A stretch of DNA of 64,000 nucleotides from Rhodanobacteraceae bacterium. Lineage in GTDB: Bacteria > Pseudomonadota > Gammaproteobacteria > Xanthomonadales > Rhodanobacteraceae. The notes under the pieces are model-generated. The model had not been told where the DNA came from. It ran no database searches and worked only from the letters and a program-made list of their open reading frames with translations. The position numbers were made by a program, and so were the translations under genes. Of the stretch, positions 34,911 through 47,127 are shown piece by piece; position 1 is the stretch's first letter, and the number at the start of each line of letters is the position of its first letter. The DNA lies in NCBI GenBank assembly GCA_016790075.1, contig JAEUPP010000039.1, positions 1-64,000 on the forward strand. The letters are read 5' to 3'.

Positions 34911-36194
34911 CTAGCGCGCCAGCCACAGCGACAATCCAGGCCAGTAGGTGATGATCAGCGTCGCCGCGAGCATGATCAGGAAGAATGGCACCGCTGCCCG
35001 CACCAGCGTCATCACCGGCTGACGGAAACGAGCGCTGGCTATGTACAGGTTGATCCCCAACGGCGGCAGGAAAATGCCCAGCTGCAGGTTCGCAAGAAAG
35101 ATGATTCCCAGATGCACCGGGTCTATGCCGTAGCGCACGGCAACCGGCAGCACCAGCGGCACCAGCAGGATGATGGCGGGAAAACCTTCGAGCAGCATGC
35201 CGAACACGAGCAGGAACAGGTTCAACGCCAGCAGAAACAGGAACGGGTTGCTCTCCGGAATATGCGTACGCAGGAACTGGAACAGTTGCTCGGGCACTTC
35301 CGCATCGATCAGCCAGTTGGTCAACGCCAGCGAGAAACCGAGGATCACAAGAATGCCGCCAACCAGCACCATGGCATGCCGGATCACGCGCGGCAGCTCC
35401 GCAAGCTGGATTTCCCGCCGTATCAGCACCGTCACGATCAGCACATAGAGTGCCGTCGCCGCCGCAGCCTCCGAAGCAGCGAGCTTGCCCGAATAGATAC
35501 CGATCAGGATGACGAACGGCAGCGGGATTTCCCAGGCCGCGTCTTTTGCCGCTGCCCACAGCTCACCGCGCTGCGCTTTTTGCGGCCTGGCGACCTGACG
35601 CACGTGCCAGGCGCTGTAGATTCCGAGCATCGCGACCATCAGCAGACAGGGCAGCAACCCGGCCTTGAACAAGGCATCGATGCTGACCGGCGGCGTGGTC
35701 TGGAACTGCTGCGCGACCACGCCGTAGAGAATCAGCGGCATGGACGGCACCAGCAGCAGGCCAAGGCTACCGGATGCAGTCAGCAGGCCCAGACTGAACT
35801 TCTCGCCATACTGCGCCTGACGCAAGGCCGGATAGAGCACGGCGCCCAGGGCAATGATGGTGACCCCAGTCGCCCCGGTAAACGCAGTGAACAGGGTGCA
35901 GGCCAGCACCGCCACGATGGCAAGGCCGCCCGGCAACCATCCGACCAGCGCATTCGTAAGCCGCACCAGACGCTGCGGCGTCTTGCTTTCGGCGAGGATG
36001 TAACCCGCCAGGGTGAACAGTGGAATCGCGATCAGCGCCGGCATGTCCGACAGCCGATAGAACTCGACCGCCACCGCAATGCCTTCCTGCCCGGCCTGGT
36101 GGAACCCGATCAGGGCGATCGCCCCGAGGATCGCAAACAGCGGCGCGCCCAGCGCGGCGAGCAGCAACAGCAGGCCGACGATGAGCCAGATCAT
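34911..36194 (-). CDS. dctM: TRAP transporter large membrane subunit (DctM-like)
   Basis: A 427-residue inner-membrane protein with about 12 hydrophobic helices, the family's large subunit that moves the solute and sodium. Typical segments are VEFYRLSDMPALIAIPLFTL near residue 50, AFTGATGVTIIALGAVLYPA, LLVPSMPLILYGVVAQQ, EGFPAIILLVPLVLPVAVRY and LGIIFLANLQLGIFLPPLGI. Its start overlaps the DctQ gene by ATGA. The substrate is not readable; the linked TatT lipoprotein places it in the TPR-associated subgroup (TPAT) rather than the plain dicarboxylate carriers. Confidence 0.93.
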   Translation of the reverse strand: MIWLIVGLLLLLAALGAPLFAILGAIALIGFHQAGQEGIAVAVEFYRLSDMPALIAIPLFTLAGYILAESKTPQRLVRLTNALVGWLPGGLAIVAVLACTLFTAFTGATGVTIIALGAVLYPALRQAQYGEKFSLGLLTASGSLGLLLVPSMPLILYGVVAQQFQTTPPVSIDALFKAGLLPCLLMVAMLGIYSAWHVRQVARPQKAQRGELWAAAKDAAWEIPLPFVILIGIYSGKLAASEAAAATALYVLIVTVLIRREIQLAELPRVIRHAMVLVGGILVILGFSLALTNWLIDAEVPEQLFQFLRTHIPESNPFLFLLALNLFLLVFGMLLEGFPAIILLVPLVLPVAVRYGIDPVHLGIIFLANLQLGIFLPPLGINLYIASARFRQPVMTLVRAAVPFFLIMLAATLIITYWPGLSLWLAR

Positions 36195-36694
36195 GCGCCG
36201 CTCTCCGGCGCTGCCTCATGCTCCTTGGCCGGCAGCAGCGAACGGATCAGAAAACGCAGCGCCATCAGACCAAAACCCAGCGGCAGGATCAGTTCCAACA
36301 CCCAGGCGGGAATGCCAAGCACGCCGTCGGTGCCGCCTTCGCGATCAAGCTGCACCAGGCCCCAGCTGAACCAGGCCATGGCGGCGCATAACGCGGCCGC
36401 AAACGCCAAGGCGGCGAAGCGAGCGACACGCAACGCCGTGCCGCGGGCGAACCGTGCTATGAAATCCAGACCAATATGCTGGTCGTCGCGCGTGGCGATC
36501 ACCGCACCAAGCATGGCGCTCCAGAGCACCAGCGAACGCAGCACGGGCTCGGCCCAGGAAAAACCACTGTCGAACACATTGCGCAGCAGGATCTGAGCCC
36601 CGGCAAGCACAACCATGACGACGACGAGCAGGGTCAGCACCCAGTCCTCGAAGCGGTGCAGGCGTGCCAGATTGCGCTGTAGTGCAGTGGTCAT
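36191..36694 (-). CDS. dctQ: TRAP transporter small membrane subunit (DctQ-like)
   Basis: A 167-residue protein with four membrane helices (first WVLTLLVVVMVVLAGAQILL, last near LELILPLGFGLMALRFLI). The DctQ family residues FSWAEPVLRSLVLWSAMLGA and the loop ATRDDQHIGLDF are present. It partners the DctM subunit, whose gene it overlaps by 4 bp, and follows dctP by 23 bp, so the three are clearly one transcript. Confidence 0.92.
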   Translation of the reverse strand: MTTALQRNLARLHRFEDWVLTLLVVVMVVLAGAQILLRNVFDSGFSWAEPVLRSLVLWSAMLGAVIATRDDQHIGLDFIARFARGTALRVARFAALAFAAALCAAMAWFSWGLVQLDREGGTDGVLGIPAWVLELILPLGFGLMALRFLIRSLLPAKEHEAAPESGA

Positions 36695-36717
36695 CGCTGT
36701 TTCCTGGCGGGCCGTGC

Positions 36718-37713
36718 TTATTTCTTGCGTAGAGCAGCGAGTTCGTCGGTGACGGCCTTGAGCAGATCCGCCGCGGGCGAACGCTCACCTTCGAGCTTCT
36801 GTATCGACTCCAGGCCGACCTTTTGCCAGTTCGCGACTTCTTCGGCACTGGGCTGGTATACCGAAATGCCCTGCTTTTTCAGCGCATCAACCGCCTTTGC
36901 GTTGTCTTCTATGCCGATCTGGTCCAGGCGCGCAAAGGCCTTGGCCATTTCTTCCTTGAGCGCAGCCTGGTCGGTGGGGCTGATCTTGTCCATGGCTTTC
37001 TTGTCGACGACGAGGACACCGACGACGTAGCTCACAGGCAAGTCGACAACATGCTTGACCTTGGTATGCCACTGGAACGCGATCGCTCCCGCGAACGTAT
37101 TCGCAGCCGTATCGATAAGACCGGTTTGCAGGCTGGTGTATACATCAGCCAACGGCAGCGAGATCGGCGTGACGCCAGCGGCCTTGAACGCTGTCTCCGC
37201 AATGTAGTCCCCTTGCGGCACCCACACTTTCGCCGCTTTTAGGTCGTCACGTGTTTTGATTTCGCGCGTACTCATGATGTAGGCGAAACCACCACCGGAC
37301 AGGCTCAGCGCGACGAAACCGTTCTTCTCGAAACCAGCTTTGATGCGCTCGTCAAATTTGGCGCGGATCGCATCGATTTCGGCCTGGGTACGAAACAGGA
37401 AAGGCAAGCTGTAGACCTGCACATCCGAATTTGCACTGGAGATTTCCCCACCGGTGAACGCGCCGCCATGCAACTGGCCAATCTTGATCTTGCGCTGCAC
37501 CGTGGCCGGATCACCCATGACGCCACCTGGGTAGTACTTCAGCTCGACACGGCCTTCGGTACGTGCTTTTACCGCATCGGCGCCGGCGCGCATTTCCTTC
37601 ATCCAGGCCGTGCCGTCCGGTGCAGTGGTCGCGATCTTGAGGACATCGGCCTCGGCGACGCCTGCCGCAGACAGAGCCAACAGCGCGGAAAGCCAGTAAT
37701 TATGCAGTTTCAT
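36718..37713 (-). CDS. dctP: TRAP transporter periplasmic solute-binding protein (DctP-like)
   Basis: A 331-residue protein with a signal peptide (cut after AAGVAEA) and the DctP/TeaA fold pattern: VLKIATTAPDGTAWMKEMRA at the mature N-terminus, GRVELKYYPGGVMGDPATVQ, DVQVYSLPFLFRTQAEID, and ALSLSGGGFAYIMSTREIKT. The usual ligand-binding region follows (LADVYTSLQTGLIDTAANTF). It delivers solute to the DctQM membrane pair. The start at 37713 is set by the signal peptide and a GGGAG upstream. Of the binding proteins it most resembles those found with TatT lipoproteins, judged from context rather than alignment. Confidence 0.92.
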   Translation of the reverse strand: MKLHNYWLSALLALSAAGVAEADVLKIATTAPDGTAWMKEMRAGADAVKARTEGRVELKYYPGGVMGDPATVQRKIKIGQLHGGAFTGGEISSANSDVQVYSLPFLFRTQAEIDAIRAKFDERIKAGFEKNGFVALSLSGGGFAYIMSTREIKTRDDLKAAKVWVPQGDYIAETAFKAAGVTPISLPLADVYTSLQTGLIDTAANTFAGAIAFQWHTKVKHVVDLPVSYVVGVLVVDKKAMDKISPTDQAALKEEMAKAFARLDQIGIEDNAKAVDALKKQGISVYQPSAEEVANWQKVGLESIQKLEGERSPAADLLKAVTDELAALRKK

Positions 37714-37769
37714 GCGGAACTCCCAGGGCCCGCGGCCCACAATGCATCCGTTACAGATCGTCGCCGATC

Positions 37770-38633
37770 TCAGAAATAGTCCTTGCCCGATGCCAGCAGC
37801 AGCCTGGCCTGTTGCTGCGCCAGAACATTGGTCAACGTCAGGCGCGGCACCTCAGGTGCAGCAGCGATTACTTCGTTGAGCAAACGGTCATGCAATTCCT
37901 GGTCGAACACGAGCCGCGCATAGAACTTCGCGTACAGTGTCTTGGCCATGAGATTGCGCCCCTGCGACAGGCTGATGGCGGTATCAAATGCGGTCTTGCC
38001 AAGTTCGGGCTTGCCGCCCAGCGTGGCCGGCCGCAACGAATGCAGCACGCCCAGCACCATATGCGGCTCACCCTCGGCATGATCCGGATTCAGCGCGAGC
38101 ACGCGTTCGACCAGCAACTGCACCTTGGGCAAGTCGGCGATCGCGTTCCAGTCACCGCTGTCTTGCTGTATGCGGCCAGCCCAGGCCGAGGCCAGCCCAT
38201 ACAACAGGTCAATGTCGTTGCGCTCCACGACCGCGACCTGGGCGGCAAATGGATCGAAAGGCTGCTCGATCACCGCACAAAGCGCTGTACGGCGTGCACA
38301 GACGGCACGCCGTGCGTAGCTGAACGCCCGGTTCGCCAGGCGTTTCGCGCGCTCGGGTTCGTCGACGAAATTACCCGCGTAAGCGCCGTACAGGCGCGCC
38401 GCGGCGAGCAAGGTGCCGGCGTTTTCCGGATCGCCTTCGAGCAATGCATCCAGCAACAGCAGATAGGCTGGCACCGCATCACGTACCGTGCCCGGATCGT
38501 CCTGATTGAGGATGGCCTTGCCAAGGTTGTCGGAAAAACGCTGGGAGGCCTTGTTGACGATACCGGCGCAGCCCGCCAGCAGGGTCAGGACAGCGATGCA
38601 CAGGATCCGTGGAATTCGGCGCAGGGTATTCAT
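37770..38633 (-). CDS. TatT-like lipoprotein of a TRAP transporter (TPAT)
   Basis: A 287-residue lipoprotein: [22 protein letters not shown] ends in a lipobox (given here as [10 protein letters not shown] plus [12 protein letters not shown]), so Cys22 is probably lipidated. The mature part is all-helical with TPR-like pairs ([59 protein letters not shown]) and ends with [20 protein letters not shown]. In Treponema the TatT protein is a helical periplasmic trimer that works with the TRAP binding protein, with a hydrophobic pore suggesting a non-polar ligand. This protein lies 56 bp before dctP and overlaps folD by 4 bp. Confidence 0.85.
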   Translation of the reverse strand: MNTLRRIPRILCIAVLTLLAGCAGIVNKASQRFSDNLGKAILNQDDPGTVRDAVPAYLLLLDALLEGDPENAGTLLAAARLYGAYAGNFVDEPERAKRLANRAFSYARRAVCARRTALCAVIEQPFDPFAAQVAVVERNDIDLLYGLASAWAGRIQQDSGDWNAIADLPKVQLLVERVLALNPDHAEGEPHMVLGVLHSLRPATLGGKPELGKTAFDTAISLSQGRNLMAKTLYAKFYARLVFDQELHDRLLNEVIAAAPEVPRLTLTNVLAQQQARLLLASGKDYF

Positions 38634-39487
38634 CGGTCGAAAAAGGTCTCTGCCGCTTCCAAGGTATTTTCGATCAGGGTCGCCACGGTCATGCGCCCTA
38701 CGCCACCGGGCACGGGAGTGATCCATGAGGCACGCTGCGCGGCGACCTCGAATTCCACATCCCCGACCAGACGGCCGTCATCGAGCCGGTTGATGCCAAT
38801 GTCGATCACGATGGCGCCAGGCTTGATCCACTCGCCTTTTACCAGTCCGGCACGGCCGACGGCGACGACGACAATGTCCGCCTGTGCGACGAAACCCGGC
38901 AGATCGCGGGTGAACTTGTGGCAGGCCGTGGTGGTACAACCCGCGAGCAGCAGTTCCAGTGCCATAGGCCGGCCGACATGATTGGAAACGCCGACGACGA
39001 CAGCATGCTGGCCACGCACCGGCCGGTCCGTATGCGCCAGCAAGGTCATGACGCCTTTGGGAGTGCAGGGCCGCAAGCCACGCTGGCGCAACACCAGGGA
39101 ACCCACGTTGGCGGCGTGAAACCCGTCGACATCCTTGCGCGGGTCAATGCGGTTGATCAGGGCGGTCGCATCGATATGCGGCGGCAGCGGCAATTGCACG
39201 AGTATGCCGTGTACGCGCGCGTCCGCATTGAGCTGGTCGATCAGTGCGTAAAGCTCGGCCTCCGGGGTCTCCGCGGGCAGATCGTAGTCGAAGGAACGGA
39301 AGCCGACTTCCTTGCAGGCCTTGCGCTTGTTCCGCACATAAACCGCCGAAGCCGGATCAGCACCGACCAGTACCACGGCGAGGCCAGGACGTGACCTGGC
39401 CGCTGCGATGCGCGCACCGACTCGTCCCTTGATGCGTTCCAGCAGTTCGTCGGCGATGCGTTTGCCGTCCAGAATACGGGCGGTCAT
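38630..39487 (-). CDS. folD: methylenetetrahydrofolate dehydrogenase / cyclohydrolase
   Basis: Interconverts 5,10-methylene-, 5,10-methenyl- and 10-formyl-tetrahydrofolate, the one-carbon supply for purines and fMet-tRNA. At 285 residues it has the full family length. Seen are [17 protein letters not shown] (catalytic YxxxK), [28 protein letters not shown], the cofactor loop [20 protein letters not shown] and the C-terminal signature [19 protein letters not shown]. The common 'GRSxxVGxP' loop reads GVSNHVGRP here. The start at 39487 is the Met of [16 protein letters not shown]. It is the first gene of a folD–tatT–dctP–dctQ–dctM run, linked by an ATGA overlap. Confidence 0.96.
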   Translation of the reverse strand: MTARILDGKRIADELLERIKGRVGARIAAARSRPGLAVVLVGADPASAVYVRNKRKACKEVGFRSFDYDLPAETPEAELYALIDQLNADARVHGILVQLPLPPHIDATALINRIDPRKDVDGFHAANVGSLVLRQRGLRPCTPKGVMTLLAHTDRPVRGQHAVVVGVSNHVGRPMALELLLAGCTTTACHKFTRDLPGFVAQADIVVVAVGRAGLVKGEWIKPGAIVIDIGINRLDDGRLVGDVEFEVAAQRASWITPVPGGVGRMTVATLIENTLEAAETFFDR

Positions 39488-39664
39488 GTGTCGGCAGTTC
39501 CCGGGCCGGCACGCGGCCGGTGATCTAAGGCATCGCGCAGGTGCGCGGGGACCGGGCACGAACCCGGCGCAACAAGGCGCGCATTATCCATGTCCGACCG
39601 GGTGGCCTCAAACCGCCGCCGCGCGACGCTCAGCTACCATGCAGCTTTTGCCGAGGAGCCACCC

Positions 39665-39961
39665 ATGACCACGTCTGCTACCGAACTCGAAGCCGCCGCG
39701 TTCCGTCGCTTGCTTGCACACCTGGATGCGCGCAAGGACGTACAGAATATCGATCTGATGATCAATGCCGGTTTCTGCCGTAACTGCCTCGCAGACTGGT
39801 ACCGCGAAGCGGCGGCGGAACAGGGTGTCGAGCTCAGCAAGGACGCAGCTCGCGAACGGATCTACGGTATGCCGTTCACCCAGTGGAAGCAGCTACACCA
39901 GAAGGACGCCACACCGGAGCAGCTTGCGGCGTTCGAGCGGGCGCAGAAGGAACACGGCTAG
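39665..39961 (+). CDS. DUF1244 family protein
   Basis: A 98-residue cytoplasmic protein of the DUF1244 family, known only from structures; no function is established. The family core is clear: FRRLLAHLDARKDVQNIDLM, then GFCRNCLADWYREAA (with two cysteines that may bind metal) and RERIYGMPFTQWKQLHQ. The start at 39665 follows GAGGAG by a normal distance. It stands alone between folD (divergent) and serS (convergent). Confidence 0.9.
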   Translation: MTTSATELEAAAFRRLLAHLDARKDVQNIDLMINAGFCRNCLADWYREAAAEQGVELSKDAARERIYGMPFTQWKQLHQKDATPEQLAAFERAQKEHG

Positions 39962-39999
39962 GGCCAGGGCCTGTCGCCCCAGCCCGTACCAGAGCTGCC

Positions 40000-42544
<2,545 letters not shown>

Positions 42545-42548
<4 letters not shown>

Positions 42549-43909
42549 TCGGCCTCATCCTGTTCGGCCTTGCTTGCCGACGCAGCCGCGCGTGCGGCGC
42601 GCAATTCACGCAGTTTCTCCGCGATACGTGCTTCCAGGCCCCGCTCGGTGGGCTGGTAGAACTCCCGTCCACGCAGCGCTTCTGGCAGGCATTGCTGCCC
42701 GAGCGCAACCCCGCCGGCTACATCGTGGTCGTACTGGTACCCCTTGCCATAACCAAGACTCTGCAGCAGCCTGGTCGGCGCATTGCGGATGGCCAGGGGC
42801 ACGTCAAGGGTGCCGCTGGCGCGGACCTCCGCACGCACGTCGGCGAAGGCGCGATAGACCGCATTGCTCTTGGCCGCAACGGCCATGTAGACCACGAGCT
42901 GCGCCAGTGCGAGTTCACCCTCAGGACTGCCAAGCCGATCGTAGGTCTCCCAGGCTTCGATGGCCATGCCGATGGCGCGCGTATCGGCAAGCCCCACGTC
43001 CTCTACCGCCATGCGGGTAAGACGCCGTGCGAGATAGGCCGGATCACAACCACCGTCGAGCATGCGCGTAAACCAGTACAGCGCCGCATCCGGATCAGAG
43101 GAACGCACCGATTTGTGCAACGCCGAAATCTGGTCGTAGAACTGCTCGCCGCCCTTGTCAAAACGCCGCGTGCGATCGGCCAGCACCTGGGTCAGCGTGG
43201 CTTCGTTGATGTGGCCTTCGTCAGCCAGTTCGGCAGCAATTTCCAGCAAGGTCAGCGCACGCCGCACATCGCCGTCGGCCGCCTGGGCGATCAGTTCGAG
43301 GCTGTGATCGTCGATCCGTAGCTGCAACGCCCCCAGCCCACGTTCCCCATCAGCCAGGGCCCGGCGCAGCGCGGCGACGATATCCCCCTGCCCTACGGCT
43401 TCGAGCACGTGCACGCGGCAACGTGATAGCAAGGCGGAGTTGAGCTCAAATGAAGGGTTTTCCGTGGTCGCGCCGACGAACACGATGACACCTTTCTCAA
43501 TATGCGGCAGAAACGCATCCTGCTGCGCCTTGTTGAAGCGGTGCACCTCATCGACGAACAGCACGGTGCGCACGCCACGAGTGAAATTCGCCGCAGCCTC
43601 TTCCAGCGCCGCACGCACCTCGGCAAGCCCGGACAGCACCGCGGATAGCGCGCGGAACTGCGCATCGGCATAACGCGCGAGCAACAGCGCAAGCGTGGTC
43701 TTGCCACAGCCGGGCGGTCCCCAGAGGATCATGGAATGCACATGGCCGGACTCGACCGCGCGCCGCAGCGGCTTGCCCGGCGCAATCAGGCGGATCTGGC
43801 CGACGATTTCGCCTAACTCGCGCGGCCGCATACGCTCGGCCAGAGGTTTCAGCCCTGCAGGCTCGGCAAACAGACTCGCGCTGGCAGAGACGGTGGTTTT
43901 TCGGGGCAT
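42545..43909 (-). CDS. rarA: replication-associated recombination protein A
   Basis: AAA+ ATPase of the RarA/MgsA/WRNIP1 family that acts at stalled replication forks and binds SSB. The 454-residue length is typical. Motifs: ERMRPRELGEIVGQIRLIAP at the N-terminus, Walker A MILWGPPGCGKTTLALLLAR near residue 68, Walker B VLFVDEVHRFNKAQQDAFLP, sensor FVGATTENPSFELNSALLSR, and the tetramerisation/C-terminal part with YDQISALHKSVRSSDPDAAL and YWFTRMLDGGCDP. The start at 43909 (MPRKTTVSASASLFAEP) gives a normal N-terminus. It is followed by an overlapping MFS gene and serS, with lolA further upstream. Confidence 0.96.
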
Positions 43910-44043
43910 GCCGATAGAGTAACGGTTAGACGGCCGCAGCGGCCAGGTTTCCACAGATACACAAATTATTGAGCCACTGGATGCCGTTGCCGGCCCGGGT
44001 CTTCTGCTAAGTTCGGGTTTTCATCGCCACCCTGACCGCCGTC

Positions 44044-44619
44044 ATGCGATTACATTCTCCCCTGCCCTATTTCGCCGCGGCCCTGATGCTGCCGAACGCC
44101 GCACCCGCCATGGCAGCTTCGGTCTGCAATCCTAGCGCCGAACTCGCTATCCCCGCGACGACCGAAGGCTTCTATATCAACCTGCTGACCGGCGTGTCGG
44201 CACCGACCGAAGGCGGCGCCCCAGGTTTTGATTTCAATCCGTACGCAGCTGCCAGCACTGCGCCATCAGGGCAATTGCGCTTCTACTGGGGCGCGGCGGC
44301 AACCGGAAACGGCGGCGTCGTCAGCTCAGGTGACCGTTATGCCGTGCTCAGCCCAGGCGACAGCATAGGTCCGAACCAGCTCTATTCGCGGGCTGCGATT
44401 ACAGGCGACGTATCAGCCTGGCAAACAGGCGTCACCCGCGGTTATCTCGGCCTGCGTTTTCGCAATGAACAGAGTGGTCAGATCAACTACGGCTGGATAC
44501 AGCTATCGACCAGTACCGGGCTAGGTTTTCCGGTCACGGTGCATGGTTGGTGCCTGGACGATAGCGGCGCGGCAGTCGTCATTCCCGATGCCATCTTCGC
44601 TGATACGTTCGGCAGCTAG
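44044..44619 (+). CDS. secreted protein of unknown function with IFxxxF C-terminus
   Basis: A 191-residue protein with a signal peptide (cut near AAPAMAA-S). The mature part is Gly/Ser/Thr-rich and probably all-beta: GFYINLLTGVSAPTEGGAPG, QLRFYWGAAATGNGGVVSSG, then RGYLGLRFRNEQSGQINYGW and IQLSTSTGLGFPVTVHGW. This resembles the repeated pattern of exported proteins with an 'LGFRF...YGW.xl' strand often seen in PEP-CTERM-type secretomes. It ends PDAIFADTFGS, close to the endings of both chitinases in this window. It is divergent from rarA and inserted between rarA and lolA. I do not know its function. Confidence 0.7.
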   Translation: MRLHSPLPYFAAALMLPNAAPAMAASVCNPSAELAIPATTEGFYINLLTGVSAPTEGGAPGFDFNPYAAASTAPSGQLRFYWGAAATGNGGVVSSGDRYAVLSPGDSIGPNQLYSRAAITGDVSAWQTGVTRGYLGLRFRNEQSGQINYGWIQLSTSTGLGFPVTVHGWCLDDSGAAVVIPDAIFADTFGS

Positions 44620-44625
44620 GCAGCA

Positions 44626-45300
44626 TCAACCGGCTCGCCGCCGCGCGCGTTGCCGGTAGATTGCGTAGGCCAGCCCACTGGCACCGGTGACTATGGCAGG
44701 CAGTACCAGCACGTCTTCCTTCAGACGGGCGAAGCCAGCGGCACCTATGATCGCGCCTAGCGCAAAGCCGAGCACGATAAGAAGATAAAGGTTGCGCCGG
44801 CGCGCGTCGTGCCCTACGCCACGCAGGCGCTGCCCAAGGAAGATGCCAAGATCGGTCAAGATGCCCGAGACGTGCGTTGTACGCAGCACAGCACCGCTGT
44901 AGGTGCTAGCCATTGCGTTCTGCAGACCACAGGCCGCGGTCGCCACACAAATACCTGCGGTCGAATCGTGGCGCAGTAGCGGAATCGCGAGCAGGAGCAG
45001 CAGCGATTCAAGCATAAGGGCCACGCCGTAACGGCGGCCTAGCCGCAGGGTGCTATCGCCAATAAGCGCACCACTCAGCGCCGCGCCCGCGAGGAAACTG
45101 CCTACAAACGCGATCAACTCGCCCACAGCCAGCATCTGCCCTTCGGCAACTGCAACACCAAGGAGCGTCGTCGTGCCGGTCAGATGCGTAATGGCCTGAT
45201 GGCCAAACGCGAGAAAACCTACCGCATTGACACTACCTGCAACCAGGGCCAGCGCAAACGCCCCTGCACCGACCCAGCGCGGCAGTGAGTTAACAACCAT
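44626..45300 (-). CDS. DUF1275 (YoaK-like) membrane protein
   Basis: A 224-residue inner-membrane protein with six hydrophobic helices, of the DUF1275/YoaK family whose role is unknown. Signature segments are ALVAGSVNAVGFLAFGHQAI, THLTGTTTLLGVAVAEGQ and CGLQNAMASTYSGAVLRTTH followed by VSGILTDLGIFLG. Its ATG overlaps the TGA of lolA by one base, so translation is probably coupled. Confidence 0.88.
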   Translation of the reverse strand: MVVNSLPRWVGAGAFALALVAGSVNAVGFLAFGHQAITHLTGTTTLLGVAVAEGQMLAVGELIAFVGSFLAGAALSGALIGDSTLRLGRRYGVALMLESLLLLLAIPLLRHDSTAGICVATAACGLQNAMASTYSGAVLRTTHVSGILTDLGIFLGQRLRGVGHDARRRNLYLLIVLGFALGAIIGAAGFARLKEDVLVLPAIVTGASGLAYAIYRQRARRRAG

Positions 45301-45983
45301 CAGTCTTTGATCGGATGCACTTCCGCTTCCGGCTTGATCTCGCCAATGACATCGACTCCCTGCGGCGGCTTGAAGCGGAATTCATCAACGCTTAGCTTGG
45401 GATTGCGCTGCCAGCTGCTGTACTCGGTTTCGGTGCGGTTGCCCAGCGTGTCCTTGAATACCATGCGGCTGAGCACGACAGCACCATTGCAATCACGCTG
45501 AGCCGGGGCCGCGCAGGCGAAACCGAGTTCCGCATATTCAAATTCGGCATCCTTGCCCTTGGGGGTGAGCCGCAGCCAGAGCAGACCGTTGCGCTCGCCC
45601 TGCTCCGTGGCTGCGAAGTCGTGATCGAGCAGGCTGACATCGGTCAGCACTGTCAGCGGACTATGCGCCTCCTCCACACTCTGGTTGCGTACCGTGACCT
45701 GTTCCAGATCCGGGTCGTAAATCCAGACGTGCATGCCGTCGGCGACGATAAGCTGCTGATAGGGCCTGGTGACATTCCAGCGGAATTGGCGTGGGGCCTG
45801 CACTGCGAGACTGCCGCTGGACGCCTTGCCAGGCTGACCATTCGCATCGACTACGCGCTGATCAAAATTGGCCGATACGGTCTGCAGCCCCTTGGTAAAC
45901 GCATCCAGGCGCGCGCGCGCGGTCTCGGCGGAAACGCTGGTGGTGGCGCAGAGCAGGCACAGTGCAAGCAGTCGGGCTGGCAT
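45300..45983 (-). CDS. lolA: outer-membrane lipoprotein carrier protein
   Basis: LolA carries lipoproteins across the periplasm from LolCDE to LolB. The 227-residue protein has a signal peptide (to SVSAE) and the LolA pattern: ARARLDAFTKGLQTVSANFD, QRVVDANGQPGKASSGSLAV, RQFRWNVTRPYQQLIVADGM and HVWIYDPDLEQVTVR near residue 90. The C-terminus (VDEFRFKPPQGVDVIGEIKP) is typical. Between residues 140 and 180 it carries a longer loop with two cysteines (FACAAPAQRDCNGAVV). Position downstream of ftsK matches the usual order, with one extra gene between. Confidence 0.95.
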   Translation of the reverse strand: MPARLLALCLLCATTSVSAETARARLDAFTKGLQTVSANFDQRVVDANGQPGKASSGSLAVQAPRQFRWNVTRPYQQLIVADGMHVWIYDPDLEQVTVRNQSVEEAHSPLTVLTDVSLLDHDFAATEQGERNGLLWLRLTPKGKDAEFEYAELGFACAAPAQRDCNGAVVLSRMVFKDTLGNRTETEYSSWQRNPKLSVDEFRFKPPQGVDVIGEIKPEAEVHPIKD

Positions 45984-45988
45984 GGGGT

Positions 45989-47098
45989 TTATTGTTCCGT
46001 ATCAAAGGCCGCGCGGTGGACCGGCAAGCAGGCGGCAGGTTCCCGCATCGCGAGGCGCGCATTCAGCTCAGCGAGGAACTCGCGCGGCTGGTCCAGGCCG
46101 AGGCATAACTTGTCGACCTGTCGCTCGATGCCGAACCAGCCCGCTATCACTACCGGTTGAAGCAGGCTGATGCGCACATTCGGCTCACCGGCCTCGTTGA
46201 GCCGCAGCACAGTCGGTGCTGAACGCCGAGGTTCGTCCTTGCAGGCCTCGGCGCAGGCGATCAGGTCCAGCGGTATGGCGGTTTCGGCAACGGCAAGGCC
46301 GTAGCGCAGATAGAGCGTTTCGCGCGTCAACGAGATCGGACAGCGCAGCGTAGCGCGGTAATGGGCGAACATCAGCGCCAGCGACAGCAGTGTCAGCAGC
46401 GTGATGATCCAGGCGACGGTGGCGCTAGCCAGCAGCGTCACAACGAAATGCGCCACCGGCAGATCGATGGCCAGCAGAAACAGAAACGCCTGCTGGTTGC
46501 TCGCATTGCCGTCCTTGCGGTGATAGCTGAAATGTGCGTCCCCCACGTAATCCCACTGGCGGCGGTTCCGCGCAAACACGTGCAGCCACATGCGCAGGTC
46601 GAACGCCATGACACGCGCCGCCAGGCTAGTACCCAGACGCTGCTGTACACCGTCACGCAAGGCATAGTCCGGATTGCGATCCTGCGCGAGACGCAGGACC
46701 AGGCGCAGCATGCTGAGGATGATGCCGACCTCCAGCAGTACGACCAGCCCAAGACCGAGGTTGCGCAGCAGGCGCAGGACCGACCAGACAGGGTCGCTGG
46801 TATCCGGCAGCAGTTGGCTGGCCACCCAGACGCCAGTTCCTGCCAGGGCCAGCGCACCGACCCAGGCGCGGCGGCGATCGCGCCGGTGCAGCCACCAGTA
46901 CACGGCGGGCACGGTCAGCAACAGATCGAATGCAATCGGCCATTGCGGCACGCCGCCGGCGGTGCTCAGCCACTGCGGCGGCTGCCGCAGCACCAGCCAG
47001 CTGGCCAGATAGACCGCGAACGCAAAGCCCAGCGCCCATAGCGTCGCACGGCGCTGTTCGCGCGGGGGCAGTCCAGTAGCAGCGGCGTTCACGGTCAT
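45989..47098 (-). CDS. multi-pass membrane protein of unknown function
   Basis: A 369-residue protein with about six hydrophobic helices: pairs near residues 20–60, 80–100, 110–135 (LRNLGLGLVVLLEVGIILSM) and 205–245 (AIDLPVAHFVVTLLASATVA; WIITLLTLLSLALMFAHY). The C-terminal 110 residues are cytoplasmic in character and resemble a PH-like or beta-strand module (LYLRYGLAVAETAIPLDLIA; VLRLNEAGEPNVRISLL). I do not recognise the family. It sits between ftsK (29 bp upstream) and lolA (5 bp downstream) and so is probably expressed with both, which suggests an envelope role. Confidence 0.7.
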   Translation of the reverse strand: MTVNAAATGLPPREQRRATLWALGFAFAVYLASWLVLRQPPQWLSTAGGVPQWPIAFDLLLTVPAVYWWLHRRDRRRAWVGALALAGTGVWVASQLLPDTSDPVWSVLRLLRNLGLGLVVLLEVGIILSMLRLVLRLAQDRNPDYALRDGVQQRLGTSLAARVMAFDLRMWLHVFARNRRQWDYVGDAHFSYHRKDGNASNQQAFLFLLAIDLPVAHFVVTLLASATVAWIITLLTLLSLALMFAHYRATLRCPISLTRETLYLRYGLAVAETAIPLDLIACAEACKDEPRRSAPTVLRLNEAGEPNVRISLLQPVVIAGWFGIERQVDKLCLGLDQPREFLAELNARLAMREPAACLPVHRAAFDTEQ

Positions 47099-47127
47099 GC
47101 TCCTTGATTGAAATCAGCAGCCTATTT

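Noticed and set aside
34875-36596. A 573-codon plus-strand frame opposite dctM/dctQ
   Set aside because: Very rich in Gln/Arg/His, the antisense image of membrane proteins; no recognisable domain.
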